A DNA stretch of 38,546 nt, taken from Clostridia bacterium (GTDB lineage: Bacteria; Bacillota; Clostridia; Christensenellales; Aristaeellaceae). The stretch is taken from the NCBI GenBank assembly GCA_017469025.1, contig JAFUHD010000247.1, positions 1 through 38,546 of the forward strand, written 5' to 3'. Positions 25,814 through 34,235 of this stretch are shown here, piece by piece. The position numbers were made by a program, and so were the translations under genes. Numbering within the stretch: position 1 is the first letter of the stretch; every line of letters begins with the position of its first letter. Below the pieces are notes generated by a model. The model worked only from the letters and a program-made list of their open reading frames with translations. It was not told the origin of the DNA and ran no database searches.

Positions 25814-27409
25814 ATGGAACATGGAAAGTATGTAAATCCTGGAAACACCGGATTTCAACGTATTTTGAAGTCAAAGTATATCGATAAAACAGGACTCATT
25901 GATCAGATCAACCAACGTATGAACAGTACCGAAGGACTGGTTTGCATCAGCAGACCCCGAAGGTTTGGAAAATCTTTCGCTGCGCAGATGCTCTGTGCCT
26001 ATTATGACTGTTCCTGCGATTCGCATGCGCTTTTTGATGATAAGAATATTGCAAAAACGGCTGGATATCGGGAACATGTAAATCAGTATAATGTAGTGTG
26101 TTTTGATGTTACGAGCTTTATATCTGTGGCAAAGAGACTCAGAAAGCCCGTCGGCGATGTCACGAATATGATTGTGGAGGCCATTCATCGGGATTTGATT
26201 GAATTGTTCGATTATCTTGATAAAGAACAGACGCTGATGGAATGCTTTCTGCAGTGTGTTGAAACTGAGGGAAAGCAGTTCGTATTCATTATAGATGAAT
26301 GGGATGCAATATTCAGAGAAGCAAAAGAAGATACAGATACGCAGGAAGAATATCTGAACCTGCTGCGGGAATGGTTCAAAAATATCAGTTTTACACCGAA
26401 AGTTGTTGCTGCCGCATACATGACAGGTATTCTTCCAATAAAGAAGGATGGTTCTCAGTCCGCCATTTCAGATTTTGTGGAATATCCGATTCTTTACCCG
26501 GATGGGTTTGCAGAGTTTACCGGGTTCACAGCAGGCGATGTTCAAGGGCTGTGTCATGAATACGGACGGAATTTTGAAGAATTCAAAACCTGGTATGATG
26601 GATATGAATTCTCCGGCTATGGATCAATTTATAATCCGTATTCAGTGATGCGTGCTATTCGCGATTCCAAATGCCGTTCATACTGGCAGAAGACTTCCGC
26701 AGCTGAGGCACTTTTCACATATATCAATATGGATTTTGAAGGGTTGAGGGAAACAGTTTCACTGATGATAGCCGGAGAATCCATAGAGATTGATGTAGAT
26801 GCTTTTGAAAATGATTTTGAAACATTCAACAGTAAGGATGATGTTCTGACACTTCTTGTTCATCTGGGATATCTGACCTATCATGAGGATGATAAAACGG
26901 TACGGATTCCGAATGAAGAAGTCAGAAATGAGTTTACCAAAGTTCTGAAGGGAGTAAATGTCAGTGACCAATGGCTGGCTTTAATCCGAAGATCACAGAA
27001 ACTACTTGATGATACACTGAAGGGAGACGAAAAGGCAGTTGCTGAGACGATAACCAGGATTCGTGGAACAGAGTATGCGCCAACTCTCTATAATAATGAA
27101 CAGGCACTCAGGTATATTGTAAAGTTTGCGTATATTGTTGCCATAGGACAGTATATGAAGATTGAAGAATTACCTTCCGGACATGGAATTGCAGATATTG
27201 TTTATATCCCTAAGCGTTATTCACGGCTGCCCGGGATGGTTATCGAACTTAAATGGAATCAATCTGCCGGAGGGGCTATTCAGCAGATCAAAGATAAGAA
27301 TTACCCTGCGATCATGGCACAGCTGGATGGAGAAATACTTCTGGTTGGAATTAACTACAATTCCAAATCAAACACTCATACATGTGAAATAGAGCATTTT
27401 CAGGTTTGA
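25814..27409 (+). CDS. AAA-ATPase-like / PD-(D/E)XK nuclease family protein
   Basis: 531 residues. The N-terminal AAA-ATPase-like domain has the usual start of the family (TGFQRILKSKYIDKTGLI), a Walker A-type SRPRRFGKS (46-54) and a Walker B-type FVFIIDEWD near 156-164. The C-terminal part shows the PD-(D/E)XK pattern with GIADIVYIPK followed by MVIELKW. This two-domain family is expanded in gut anaerobes; its function is unknown, with proposals involving mobile or defence-related DNA. GGGGAGG lies eight bases upstream of the ATG. It is a single-gene unit with its own promoter and a probable terminator. The gene is lower in GC than the operon before it. Confidence 0.9.
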   Translation: MEHGKYVNPGNTGFQRILKSKYIDKTGLIDQINQRMNSTEGLVCISRPRRFGKSFAAQMLCAYYDCSCDSHALFDDKNIAKTAGYREHVNQYNVVCFDVTSFISVAKRLRKPVGDVTNMIVEAIHRDLIELFDYLDKEQTLMECFLQCVETEGKQFVFIIDEWDAIFREAKEDTDTQEEYLNLLREWFKNISFTPKVVAAAYMTGILPIKKDGSQSAISDFVEYPILYPDGFAEFTGFTAGDVQGLCHEYGRNFEEFKTWYDGYEFSGYGSIYNPYSVMRAIRDSKCRSYWQKTSAAEALFTYINMDFEGLRETVSLMIAGESIEIDVDAFENDFETFNSKDDVLTLLVHLGYLTYHEDDKTVRIPNEEVRNEFTKVLKGVNVSDQWLALIRRSQKLLDDTLKGDEKAVAETITRIRGTEYAPTLYNNEQALRYIVKFAYIVAIGQYMKIEELPSGHGIADIVYIPKRYSRLPGMVIELKWNQSAGGAIQQIKDKNYPAIMAQLDGEILLVGINYNSKSNTHTCEIEHFQV

Positions 27410-27414
27410 AAAAC

Positions 27415-27483
27415 AGCCTGCTTTGGATCTTTTATCCATTCACTGACAGACGTGAAGGACAGAAGGAACAAAGCGGGCTTTTT
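27415..27483 (+). terminator. Branched terminator after the AAA-ATPase gene
   Basis: AGCCTGCTTTG (27415-27425) pairs with CAAAGCGGGCT (27469-27479) over 11 bp with one G-U, followed by TTTTT. The enclosed bases contain a second hairpin TTCAC/GTGAA. Confidence 0.7.
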
Positions 27484-27712
27484 GTGCTTCCCGATACATG
27501 ATTGCGGTATGGAGAATTCTACTTCTGTTTTTCCTGCCAGCAGGAGAAATACAGGATAAAACCCGATACTGGTTCCCTGACAGAAGTACCGGTCATAGCG
27601 CAATGTCGTCTTCAGGTCACATAAATACCACCATAATCGGCAATGCGGTTTAAGGCTGACAGGTTGTTCTCTGCAGGTGTGCTCAAGCCGGAATAGTCAG
27701 CATGAACCGGGT
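27484..27712. other. Intergenic, no gene seen
   Basis: With the terminator region this makes about 300 bases between two convergent genes. Open frames here lack start signals and any recognisable product, and one overlaps the terminator. Confidence 0.5.
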
Positions 27713-28078
27713 TCATGTCAATTCTTCCTGGCTGACAAATACGCCATTGGTACTTTTCACGCCATCCTTTATACAGCGGTTGTATTCATGTTCCAGGGCC
27801 GTGCGTATATGGTTAAGTGCAATGGCGTCAAGATTGTTAAGGTTCCTCCCAAAGTCAGCAAGACGAGGACCTGTCAGAAGAAGCTGGCCGGCAAAATACT
27901 GGTTGATTCTGAGATGTTTCAGCATTTTGCTCACAAGTCCGTACCCTGAACGGCCGAGTCCTTTTTCAAAACATGCGGCGAGAGTGCTGTAACTGATTCC
28001 GGTAACAGTTGAAAACCGGCTGAGATTTCCATATTGGATCATAATTTCCTGAAAAACATATTGAGACAGTCTATCCAT
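27713..28078 (-). CDS. Small helix-turn-helix protein
   Basis: 121 residues from the ATG at 28078, which follows AAGGTGG by five bases; the longer open frame to 28150 has no such site. The segment YGNLSRFSTVTGISYSTLAACFEKG resembles the HTH of Cro/CI-type or related regulators (short helix, turn, recognition helix with YSTL). The C-terminal half (LLTGPRLADFGRNLNN onward) is not recognised. It is probably a DNA-binding regulator. It is convergent with the AAA-ATPase gene, so no operon partner is visible. Confidence 0.6.
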   Translation of the reverse strand: MDRLSQYVFQEIMIQYGNLSRFSTVTGISYSTLAACFEKGLGRSGYGLVSKMLKHLRINQYFAGQLLLTGPRLADFGRNLNNLDAIALNHIRTALEHEYNRCIKDGVKSTNGVFVSQEELT

Positions 28079-28507
28079 CTTTTCCACCTTTCTGTATCTC
28101 TTACTGCAATAGAACAATTTATCCAAGTTAACGCCCGCTGTGGCTGACACGAAGAAACAGAACAGTTACAGCTGCTGTTTTCGGGCGCTCAAGAGGAATG
28201 GCATCAGTTTATCCTTTTCGGATGATCATTTGGTCGCTTCAAAAGCGACATTTGCCGATACGGGAAGATACCTCTGCTGTCACTTGTGGAAGATACATCT
28301 GGGTGTATGAGATGAACCAGTTCCGGATAACGATTCATATGCTTCAGAAAGGTGATGCGGAACGCATAAACAGGCACGTTAGGTGCGGACATTTGACAGA
28401 GAAACAGATAGTGTCGTGCAATACTTGAAAGGGACTGATTCTGAGTGTAAAATAACAGATGACAAAGGATCTTTTTCTGATCCGAAACAAGGTATGGAGG
28501 GTGAAGA
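28079..28507. other. Intergenic region with epimerase promoter
   Basis: 428 bases between divergent genes. Apart from the promoter at 28425-28453 nothing is seen; a 62-codon leftward frame at 28204-28392 has no support. Confidence 0.5.
28425..28453 (+). promoter_or_regulatory. Promoter of the epimerase-like gene
   Basis: TTGAAA (28425-28430) and TAAAAT (28448-28453), each five of six consensus bases, with a 17-base spacer and about 50 bases of leader. Confidence 0.78.
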
Positions 28508-29350
28508 ATGGTTACTATTTCAAACGATGTATTAAGCGTCGTGATCTCCGAAAAAGGTGCAGAACTTCAGTCTGTAAAAGGAAAAGACGGACATGAGTAT
28601 ATCTGGCAGGCTGATCCGGCATATTGGGCACAGCACGCACCGATCATGTTCCCGATCTGCGGCGGACTCAAGGAGGATGCATACTACCTGGATGGAAAAC
28701 GCTATCCCATGACAAAACATGGATTTGCGAAGCTCTGTGACTGGCAGGTAGAGGAAGCTGGTAAAGACCGTGCGGTGTTTGCACTCTGCCATAAGCAGGA
28801 GGGTTTCCCGTTCGATTATATTTTTAAGGCAGCATATCAGCTGGACGGCAATCATCTTGTGATTACATATACAGTCGAGAACAAGGGCGATACGACATTC
28901 TGGTATGGCATTGGGTCACATGAGGCATACACGACGCCTGGTGGACTTGAGGCATGTACTGTTGTATTTGATGAGACAGAGAAACTGGCAAACTATGAGC
29001 TTGACGGGAATCTGATTAAACCTGAACCTGTGATCATGGCAGAACAGACAAATGAACTTCCGCTGAAAACCGAATATTTTGCTGTTGATGCGCTTGTTTT
29101 CCCGCATCTGAAGAGCCGTGGCGTGACACTTGTAAACAGCAAGGATACTCACAAGGTGAGGGTTGAATATCCGGACGTCAGTGTACTGATGCTGTGGACT
29201 AAGCCAAGGGCTGATTACATCTGCATCGAGCCCTGGTCGAATGCACCGGACTATACGGATACTGATATGCAGATTGAACATAAGCCGGGATGCATCTGCC
29301 TTAAGGCCGGTGAGTCCAACACAGTTACGCATACCATTTCCTTTATGTAA
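28508..29350 (+). CDS. Aldose 1-epimerase family protein (LacX-like)
   Basis: 280 residues. The galactose mutarotase-like fold is indicated by GAELQSVKGKDGHEYIWQ near the N-terminus, PIMFPICGGL (45-54), KHGFA, HEAYTTP and YICIEPW near residue 240. Family members interconvert sugar anomers or act on sugar phosphates in the cytoplasm. The LacX-type pattern is clear; the substrate is not. GGAGGG precedes the ATG by seven bases. Monocistronic. Confidence 0.88.
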   Translation: MVTISNDVLSVVISEKGAELQSVKGKDGHEYIWQADPAYWAQHAPIMFPICGGLKEDAYYLDGKRYPMTKHGFAKLCDWQVEEAGKDRAVFALCHKQEGFPFDYIFKAAYQLDGNHLVITYTVENKGDTTFWYGIGSHEAYTTPGGLEACTVVFDETEKLANYELDGNLIKPEPVIMAEQTNELPLKTEYFAVDALVFPHLKSRGVTLVNSKDTHKVRVEYPDVSVLMLWTKPRADYICIEPWSNAPDYTDTDMQIEHKPGCICLKAGESNTVTHTISFM

Positions 29351-29386
29351 AAAAAAAAACGGGGCCGCTGCTTGCAGCGGTCCCGT
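29349..29386 (-). terminator. Terminator for leftward transcription
   Basis: ACGGGGCCGCTGC/GCAGCGGTCCCGT forms a 13-position stem (one G-U). Read leftward it is followed by eleven T that begin within the epimerase stop codon. It can end the leftward dipeptidase transcript and may also stop the convergent epimerase transcript. Confidence 0.85.
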
Positions 29387-29702
29387 AGCTGTCTTGTATG
29401 GGTGAAGAATACCTGATTGATGAATTGAAGGATGAAAAGACACTGGGTACAGATGGAGAAAATACTCCCCTGAAGTTTTGTACTGGATATTGTATCGCTA
29501 CTGGCCATGTACACGAGGTGAGCGAAGCAAGAAAAATTACCGCCAGTCACCGGTAAAGGCTATATGGCTTTTCACACGTTTGAGCCGGATGCAGTATTGA
29601 CGACCTGATCGAAATTCATCAGCAAAGACAGAAACAGTGATAACGACGACAGAAATCAGCCTTGTTTTCAATCGAGTTGAAAGCGTTTTTGCAGCTGTCT
29701 GT
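29387..29702. other. Intergenic, no supported gene
   Basis: About 315 bases. A 52-codon rightward frame from ATG at 29398 to TAA at 29556 has no ribosome-binding site and starts beside the terminator stem. It may be a relic, but I recognise no family. Confidence 0.45.
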
Positions 29703-31163
29703 TTAATTGTCGGAAAGACGGTAGCCGTTTTTCATTTGTTCACTCGAGGTCTGAAGGACTTTTCCGAGTACGGTGTTTGTTTCAGATTTGGCCATCTCAC
29801 AGATCTTCTGGTTTGCCTCAGAGGCGAGATCAAAGTTCTGTGTTTCCGTCATCATACGGTCATATTTGAGAACGATCTGGCGTCCGCGAACGGCCAGTCC
29901 GTCCTGATAACGTTCAATGTCCTGCATGGTGGAGGCAAAGCTTTTGTCTGCCATGGCGCCGATCAGCCGGCTGCTCCAATACAGGTTTTCTGTGGACGGC
30001 GTCATCTTGACATTCCGCAGATACTCCGGCAGCTGGGGGACATTGGTATATACAGGAATCCATCCGCTGAAAGTTGTAGATCCGAAACAGATCCATTCGA
30101 GCCCCTTGATGGGGTCTGGAACATTGCTGCGGATCTGACAGATAGAGGTGACCCCGGTCCGGTTGATGCCGATGGAACGGTATGTACCGCGCAGGCCGGT
30201 ATCGTGACTGGTATATGGATTATATGGCGTGCCCTGATAATGGCCGGAAAGGAGGTAACGGACGTCCTCGACAGCAATCTTGCGGTCAGGCACCAGTGCC
30301 CAGGGGATGTTATCACTTTCCGGCGTGAATTCAGCATTTTCACCGTCCCAGCGATGGGAGTACGGCGTCAGATAACGTCCCATAAACCACGCACGCGGGG
30401 TATTGTAGATGTGATCCATATCCCGGTGTGAACCAAAGATATCCCGTGTATTGTTTTTTCCATTCTGATTGAGATCCAGATGATTCTCTTCAATGAATGT
30501 GCGAAGATCCGCTGAACAGAGATGTGCTTCCTGAGCACCAAAGGCATCATCGAAATCAAATGCATCCATGCCGAACTGATTCGGGTTGATGACTACAACA
30601 TCATCCGGAACCTTTCTGGCCATCCAGTGATGACCACCGATGGTTTCAAGCCACCAGATTTCATTTTCATCATTGAAGGCGATCCCGTTGGATTCATAGG
30701 TGCCATATTGTTCAAGCAGGGAAGCAAGCCGTAAAACGCCTTCACGGGCACTGTGAATGTATGGAAGGACCAAAAGGACCATATCCTCTTCGCCAATGCC
30801 GCCGATAACTTTTTTTTCACCGTCATGCGCATCCTGATAAACAACCAGTGGATCTGCTGCCAGCACACGTGGATTTGATGTTATGGTTTCAGTCGCAGTC
30901 ATACCGACATTTGCTTCATTGATGCCGGTAGCAGGCCATACACCTTCCTTTGGATCGACGTTGGGACAGGCTGTATAACGCATGGGATTCTCCGGAAGGA
31001 TAATCTCCAGATGAGATGCAACACCCTTGTACTTTTTCGGCTGTTTTGCCGGTGGGACCACTATCATTTTCTTAATGTCAAAATGTCCGTCGTCTGTACG
31101 GGCAATCATTGCAGAACCGTCATTGCTGGCTTTTTTACCAACCAGCACAGTTGTACATGCCAT
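29703..31163 (-). CDS. C69 family dipeptidase
   Basis: 486 residues. It begins MACTTVLVGKKASNDGSAMIARTDD, the conserved N-terminus of peptidase family C69 (PepD/PepDA, N-terminal-nucleophile hydrolases); Cys3 would be the nucleophile after removal of the first residues. Further family blocks include EANVGMTATET, GIGEEDM and NGIAFNDENEIWWLET. These cytoplasmic enzymes split a broad range of dipeptides. AGGAGG lies seven bases upstream of the ATG. It is a single leftward gene with a likely promoter at 31212-31239. Confidence 0.93.
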   Translation of the reverse strand: MACTTVLVGKKASNDGSAMIARTDDGHFDIKKMIVVPPAKQPKKYKGVASHLEIILPENPMRYTACPNVDPKEGVWPATGINEANVGMTATETITSNPRVLAADPLVVYQDAHDGEKKVIGGIGEEDMVLLVLPYIHSAREGVLRLASLLEQYGTYESNGIAFNDENEIWWLETIGGHHWMARKVPDDVVVINPNQFGMDAFDFDDAFGAQEAHLCSADLRTFIEENHLDLNQNGKNNTRDIFGSHRDMDHIYNTPRAWFMGRYLTPYSHRWDGENAEFTPESDNIPWALVPDRKIAVEDVRYLLSGHYQGTPYNPYTSHDTGLRGTYRSIGINRTGVTSICQIRSNVPDPIKGLEWICFGSTTFSGWIPVYTNVPQLPEYLRNVKMTPSTENLYWSSRLIGAMADKSFASTMQDIERYQDGLAVRGRQIVLKYDRMMTETQNFDLASEANQKICEMAKSETNTVLGKVLQTSSEQMKNGYRLSDN

Positions 31164-31205
31164 TTTGTAACCTCCTGAGTGATCGAAGTGCTAAATAGTG
31201 CCTGT

Positions 31206-31239
31206 CCGTCCATTATTGGACGGGGTGTGGAAGCATCAA
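31206..31239 (-). promoter_or_regulatory. Possible dipeptidase promoter with overlapping inverted repeat
   Basis: Leftward TTGATG (31234-31239) and AATAAT (31212-31217) are 16 bases apart. The -10 is the loop of a perfect inverted repeat CCGTCC/GGACGG (31206-31211 and 31218-31223), so a repressor site or a leader hairpin is possible. Confidence 0.5.
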
Positions 31240-31738
31240 CAAGTATGAAGCTTTTTATCGTTTCCATTGAATTGGAACCAGATGGTCAATGACCAGCACA
31301 TCATTATGACAGTTTCCGGTCAATCTTTCAATGCAAATGCATGCGGAAAACAGTTTTTTGTGTGATTCACTTTGCAGTCAGAGTGTTCATGTGGCTTTTT
31401 CTTTGAAAAGGCTTTTCGGTTAAGCCGTGAATCGTAGGGCAGAGGCTAAAGTGTATAAAAACCAGGCAGAACGCTTGATAGACCCGGTTTCATCGGTTAC
31501 ACTTGAGTGTATCAGGGTAGAAGTGCGTTCCTGATGGCTGGGAAGGAATGGAAGATGAAAAAGTCAATTATCAGGTATATCCACCGGAACTAAATACAGG
31601 TAAAAACCCGAGAAACAGATCATTACATGCATAAGAATTATTGCTTTCAGTATGCTTTTCACGCAGCATATTCAAGATGGTCTGGATTTTCTTTCCATAA
31701 TACCTGATATCGGCAGATCATAGGGAGAGGATGGCTTT
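31240..31738. other. Intergenic region
   Basis: About 500 bases without a gene. A perfect 13-base palindrome TGGTCAATGACCA lies at 31283-31295. Nothing else is recognised. Confidence 0.5.
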
Positions 31739-32194
31739 ATGAAAGTCTTCAATACTACAGGCTTATGTTCACCGGCGCTGCATTACATGGCTGGCATTTC
31801 CGAAAACGTGAAAGAGATAAAGAAGCTTGTAGATTCAGGCAAGTATTTCACAATAAATCGTGCGAGGCAGTATGGAAAAACGACGACTTTAAATGCATTG
31901 GAGCGTATGCTTGCAGACAGTTATTACGTTGTTTCAATGGACTTTCAGGATTATGGGGAAGATACTTTTAGCAATGAGGATGCCTTTTGCAGGGATTTTT
32001 CTGTTGATTATTTGTTCCGGCAGGTCTTCCGTGGAAATACAGAAAAAGACAAGAGCAGCCCGGCAAACGGACTGCTCTTGTCTTTTCAACTGAGTCAAAT
32101 GGTGGTCATACCAGAGATGTGTTCATCGCGCAGGGAAAAAGCATTTACTGAGGACTGCCATCCGTTTCGGACTGGGGTTCCCTGGCTTGCGTGA
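31739..32194 (+). pseudogene. Truncated AAA-ATPase fragment
   Basis: The frame starts well: the ATG follows GGGAGAGGATGG, and the protein opens with the conserved N-terminus of an AAA-like ATPase family (MKVFNTTGLC, HYMAGISENVKEIKKLVDSG, then the Walker A-type NRARQYGKTTT at 40-50). After about residue 92 the similarity ends and the frame runs through the terminator at 32044-32086 into the 3' end of the convergent histidine kinase gene. Intact members are several hundred residues long, so this is an N-terminal remnant, probably left by a deletion. Confidence 0.8.
32044..32086 (-). terminator. Terminator of the two-component operon (possibly bidirectional)
   Basis: A perfect 15-bp stem AAAAGACAAGAGCAG/CTGCTCTTGTCTTTT with a 13-base loop; T tracts follow on both strands. 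It lies about 60 bases beyond the histidine kinase stop. Confidence 0.92.
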
Positions 32195-33377
32195 GCGGCA
32201 GGCGAATATGGAAAGTGTTTCTGGATTTTCCATCAGATTCCGCCGAGATGCTGCCACCGTGCCGTGCGGCTATTTCAGCAGCGATGGAGAGCCCCAGCCC
32301 GTATCCCTGAATGGCTTCGCGGGAGGTATCGGTCCGATAAAAGCGCTCAAAGACGGCTTTGCATTCCTGGCGGGTAAGCGGTGTCCCGAAACTTGATACA
32401 TCCAGCAGTACTTCTTTTTTGGATACTGTGTCCAGCTGCAGACAGATTTCACTCCCGGCAAGGCTGTATTTGCATGCATTATCGATCAGGATTTCTATCA
32501 TCTGGGTGATATCCTGTGCACTGGCGTATACATATAGATCTGGTTTGATATTGGAAACGAGCTGATGGCCTGAATCATATACGGTCGGTTCAAGCGTCAG
32601 AACTGCTGAACTGACCTGATAGGAAAGGTTAATCAGTGTTTTTGGGGCTACTTTCGGCGCACTGTCGGATCTGGCCAGTGACAGCAGGGATTCAACGAGC
32701 GAACGCATGCGCTGGGATTCGGCACGAATGTTGTCAAGGCGCTGGGCATTTCGGACATCAGTGATGACGCCAGAGGCAGTCAGCATGGCAGTGTTGGAAA
32801 GGATGACGGTCAATGGTGTCTTAAGTTCATGAGAGGCATCGGCGATGAACTGGCGCTGTTTGTTCCATGCGCTTGATACAGGACGGACAAGCCACTGCGC
32901 CAAAAGAAAGGAGGTGATCAGAAAAAGGATGACAGCAAGTGCAGATACGAGGAGAATTGTTTGAACCTGGGAAAGCGCAAAAGCCCGTTCTGTCTGAGTG
33001 TCAGCGAAGACATAAACCGTGCCGTTTTTTCCGGGATGGCGCAGATACGTCAGATGCTCTGATCCTATCTCCCCGCTCTCATTTTCTGTTTCGGCGAGCT
33101 GCCCGATATAGCCGTTAATCTTTTCCTCTGTCAGATCGCTGATATGATTGGATTCAATGGTAATTTCGCCGCTTTCAGACTGCGTGGCGATAGCCACGGG
33201 CGGCTGATAGGGGGTCATCCGGTTTTCCTTTTCCATGTGGACGCCCATAAAGCGTCTTGTCTGACTGATATAGGACCGGCGGACGGAGAAGAGTGAAAAA
33301 CCGAGAATAACCGCCAGAAAGATGCACATGACCGTCATCAGGACAAGAATGATTTTTCTGCGAAGCCTGGAAATCAT
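32145..33377 (-). CDS. Sensor histidine kinase
   Basis: 410 residues. Membrane segments at about 8-31 and 139-160 frame an external sensor domain of about 105 residues. The H box is FIADASHELKTPLT with His183; the N box EILIDNACKYS and the G2 box GYGLGLSIA are present. The G1 box reads DVSSFGTPL, so the usual Asp (or Asn) of DxGxG is Ser. Autophosphorylation at His183 and transfer to the regulator encoded upstream is the expected reaction. Start and regulator stop overlap (ATGA at 33374-33377). The signal is unknown. Confidence 0.93.
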   Translation of the reverse strand: MISRLRRKIILVLMTVMCIFLAVILGFSLFSVRRSYISQTRRFMGVHMEKENRMTPYQPPVAIATQSESGEITIESNHISDLTEEKINGYIGQLAETENESGEIGSEHLTYLRHPGKNGTVYVFADTQTERAFALSQVQTILLVSALAVILFLITSFLLAQWLVRPVSSAWNKQRQFIADASHELKTPLTVILSNTAMLTASGVITDVRNAQRLDNIRAESQRMRSLVESLLSLARSDSAPKVAPKTLINLSYQVSSAVLTLEPTVYDSGHQLVSNIKPDLYVYASAQDITQMIEILIDNACKYSLAGSEICLQLDTVSKKEVLLDVSSFGTPLTRQECKAVFERFYRTDTSREAIQGYGLGLSIAAEIAARHGGSISAESDGKSRNTFHIRLPLTQAREPQSETDGSPQ

Positions 33378-34051
33378 GAATGGGATGCCTCCAGTCGATA
33401 CCCGATACGCCGCTGTGCGGTAATCTGAACATTGGATCCCAGCAGTGTCAGTTTTTTTCTGAGAAAGGAAATATAGGCTTCGACATTGTTGTCACCTGCA
33501 TCCGAATCAAATCCCCAGACTTTTGTTATGATGATTTCCTTGGAAACGGGTACCTGTGGATTCAGAAACAACAGTGAGATGATATCCTTTTCTTTACTGC
33601 TTAATACGAGCGAGCGGCTGCCGCAGGACAGACGTCCGTCCGTCAGGGAAAGAGAAAGGTCATCAAACTGCTTTATTTCCGGAATAATCTGTCCCTGTCT
33701 GCGGATAACGGCGCGCAGACAGGCCTGAAATTCGGGAATTTCAAACGGTTTTGTCAGGTAATAATCAGCGCCTGAATTCAGGCCTTCAACACGGTCCGCA
33801 AGTTCTGAGCGTGCAGTGAGCATAAGCACAGGTGTTTCAATCTTGGCCTGGCGGAGCTGCCGCAGAATTTCAAAGCCGTTCATTCCGGGCAGCATTACAT
33901 CAAGCACAATGGCATCATATATGCCGGTCATGGCTTCATCCAGTCCCTGTATGCCGTCTGTACGTATGGCAGAACCATATCCCATTTCTTCTATTATATC
34001 TGCCAGTGTGCCGGCCAGCCGGCGTTCATCTTCGATAACAAGTACACGCAT
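33374..34051 (-). CDS. OmpR-family response regulator
   Basis: 225 residues from the ATG at 34051; the longer frame to 34069 would place the ribosome-binding site GGGGAGG inside the gene. The receiver domain has the acidic pair IEDE, phospho-acceptor Asp51 (VLDVMLPG), Thr79 and Lys101 (TKPF). The C-terminal winged helix (residues about 125-225) ends with the typical RRIGYRLE wing. It should bind 11-bp direct repeats. Matching TTTAAG repeats lie just upstream of this gene and of the divergent operon. Confidence 0.95.
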   Translation of the reverse strand: MRVLVIEDERRLAGTLADIIEEMGYGSAIRTDGIQGLDEAMTGIYDAIVLDVMLPGMNGFEILRQLRQAKIETPVLMLTARSELADRVEGLNSGADYYLTKPFEIPEFQACLRAVIRRQGQIIPEIKQFDDLSLSLTDGRLSCGSRSLVLSSKEKDIISLLFLNPQVPVSKEIIITKVWGFDSDAGDNNVEAYISFLRKKLTLLGSNVQITAQRRIGYRLEASHS

Positions 34052-34071
34052 CCATTGGCACCTCCCCAATT

Positions 34072-34107
34072 ATTATTGTGCCATGAAATCCTTAAATAAA
34101 CCTTAAA
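34072..34107 (-). promoter_or_regulatory. Two-component promoter with direct-repeat operator
   Basis: On the leftward strand TTTAAG occurs twice with five bases between (34102-34107 and 34091-34096), an 11-bp period typical of OmpR/PhoB-family sites. The proximal copy sits where a -35 would be, and a -10-like AATAAT lies at 34072-34077. Confidence 0.65.
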
Positions 34108-34167
34108 TGCCCGAAGCAGGGAACGATTTCCCAACCGGATTTCTGAATACTGATTTCCATGGAAATG

Positions 34168-34200
34168 TTTAAGTTTCATTTCAGGTTGAAAGGGTATACT
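34168..34200 (+). promoter_or_regulatory. Export-operon promoter with direct-repeat operator
   Basis: TTTAAG (34168-34173) and TTTCAG (34179-34184) have the same 11-bp period, followed ten bases later by the -10 element TATACT (34195-34200). No good -35 hexamer is present, as expected for an activator-dependent promoter. Confidence 0.65.
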
Positions 34201-34235
34201 GCGAAAGACAAAAGGCAAAAGCGGAGGGGATGCAT

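Noticed and set aside
27400-27603. Leftward 67-codon frame
   Set aside because: It overlaps the probable terminator of the AAA-ATPase gene and has no recognisable product.
28204-28392. Leftward 62-codon frame between the HTH and epimerase genes
   Set aside because: It has no ribosome-binding site or family resemblance.
29398-29556. Rightward 52-codon frame MGEEYLIDEL onward
   Set aside because: It has no ribosome-binding site, sits directly after a terminator stem, and no family is recognised; at most a relic.
29637-30431. Rightward 264-codon frame opposite the C69 dipeptidase
   Set aside because: It is antisense to a clearly identified gene with conserved motifs throughout.
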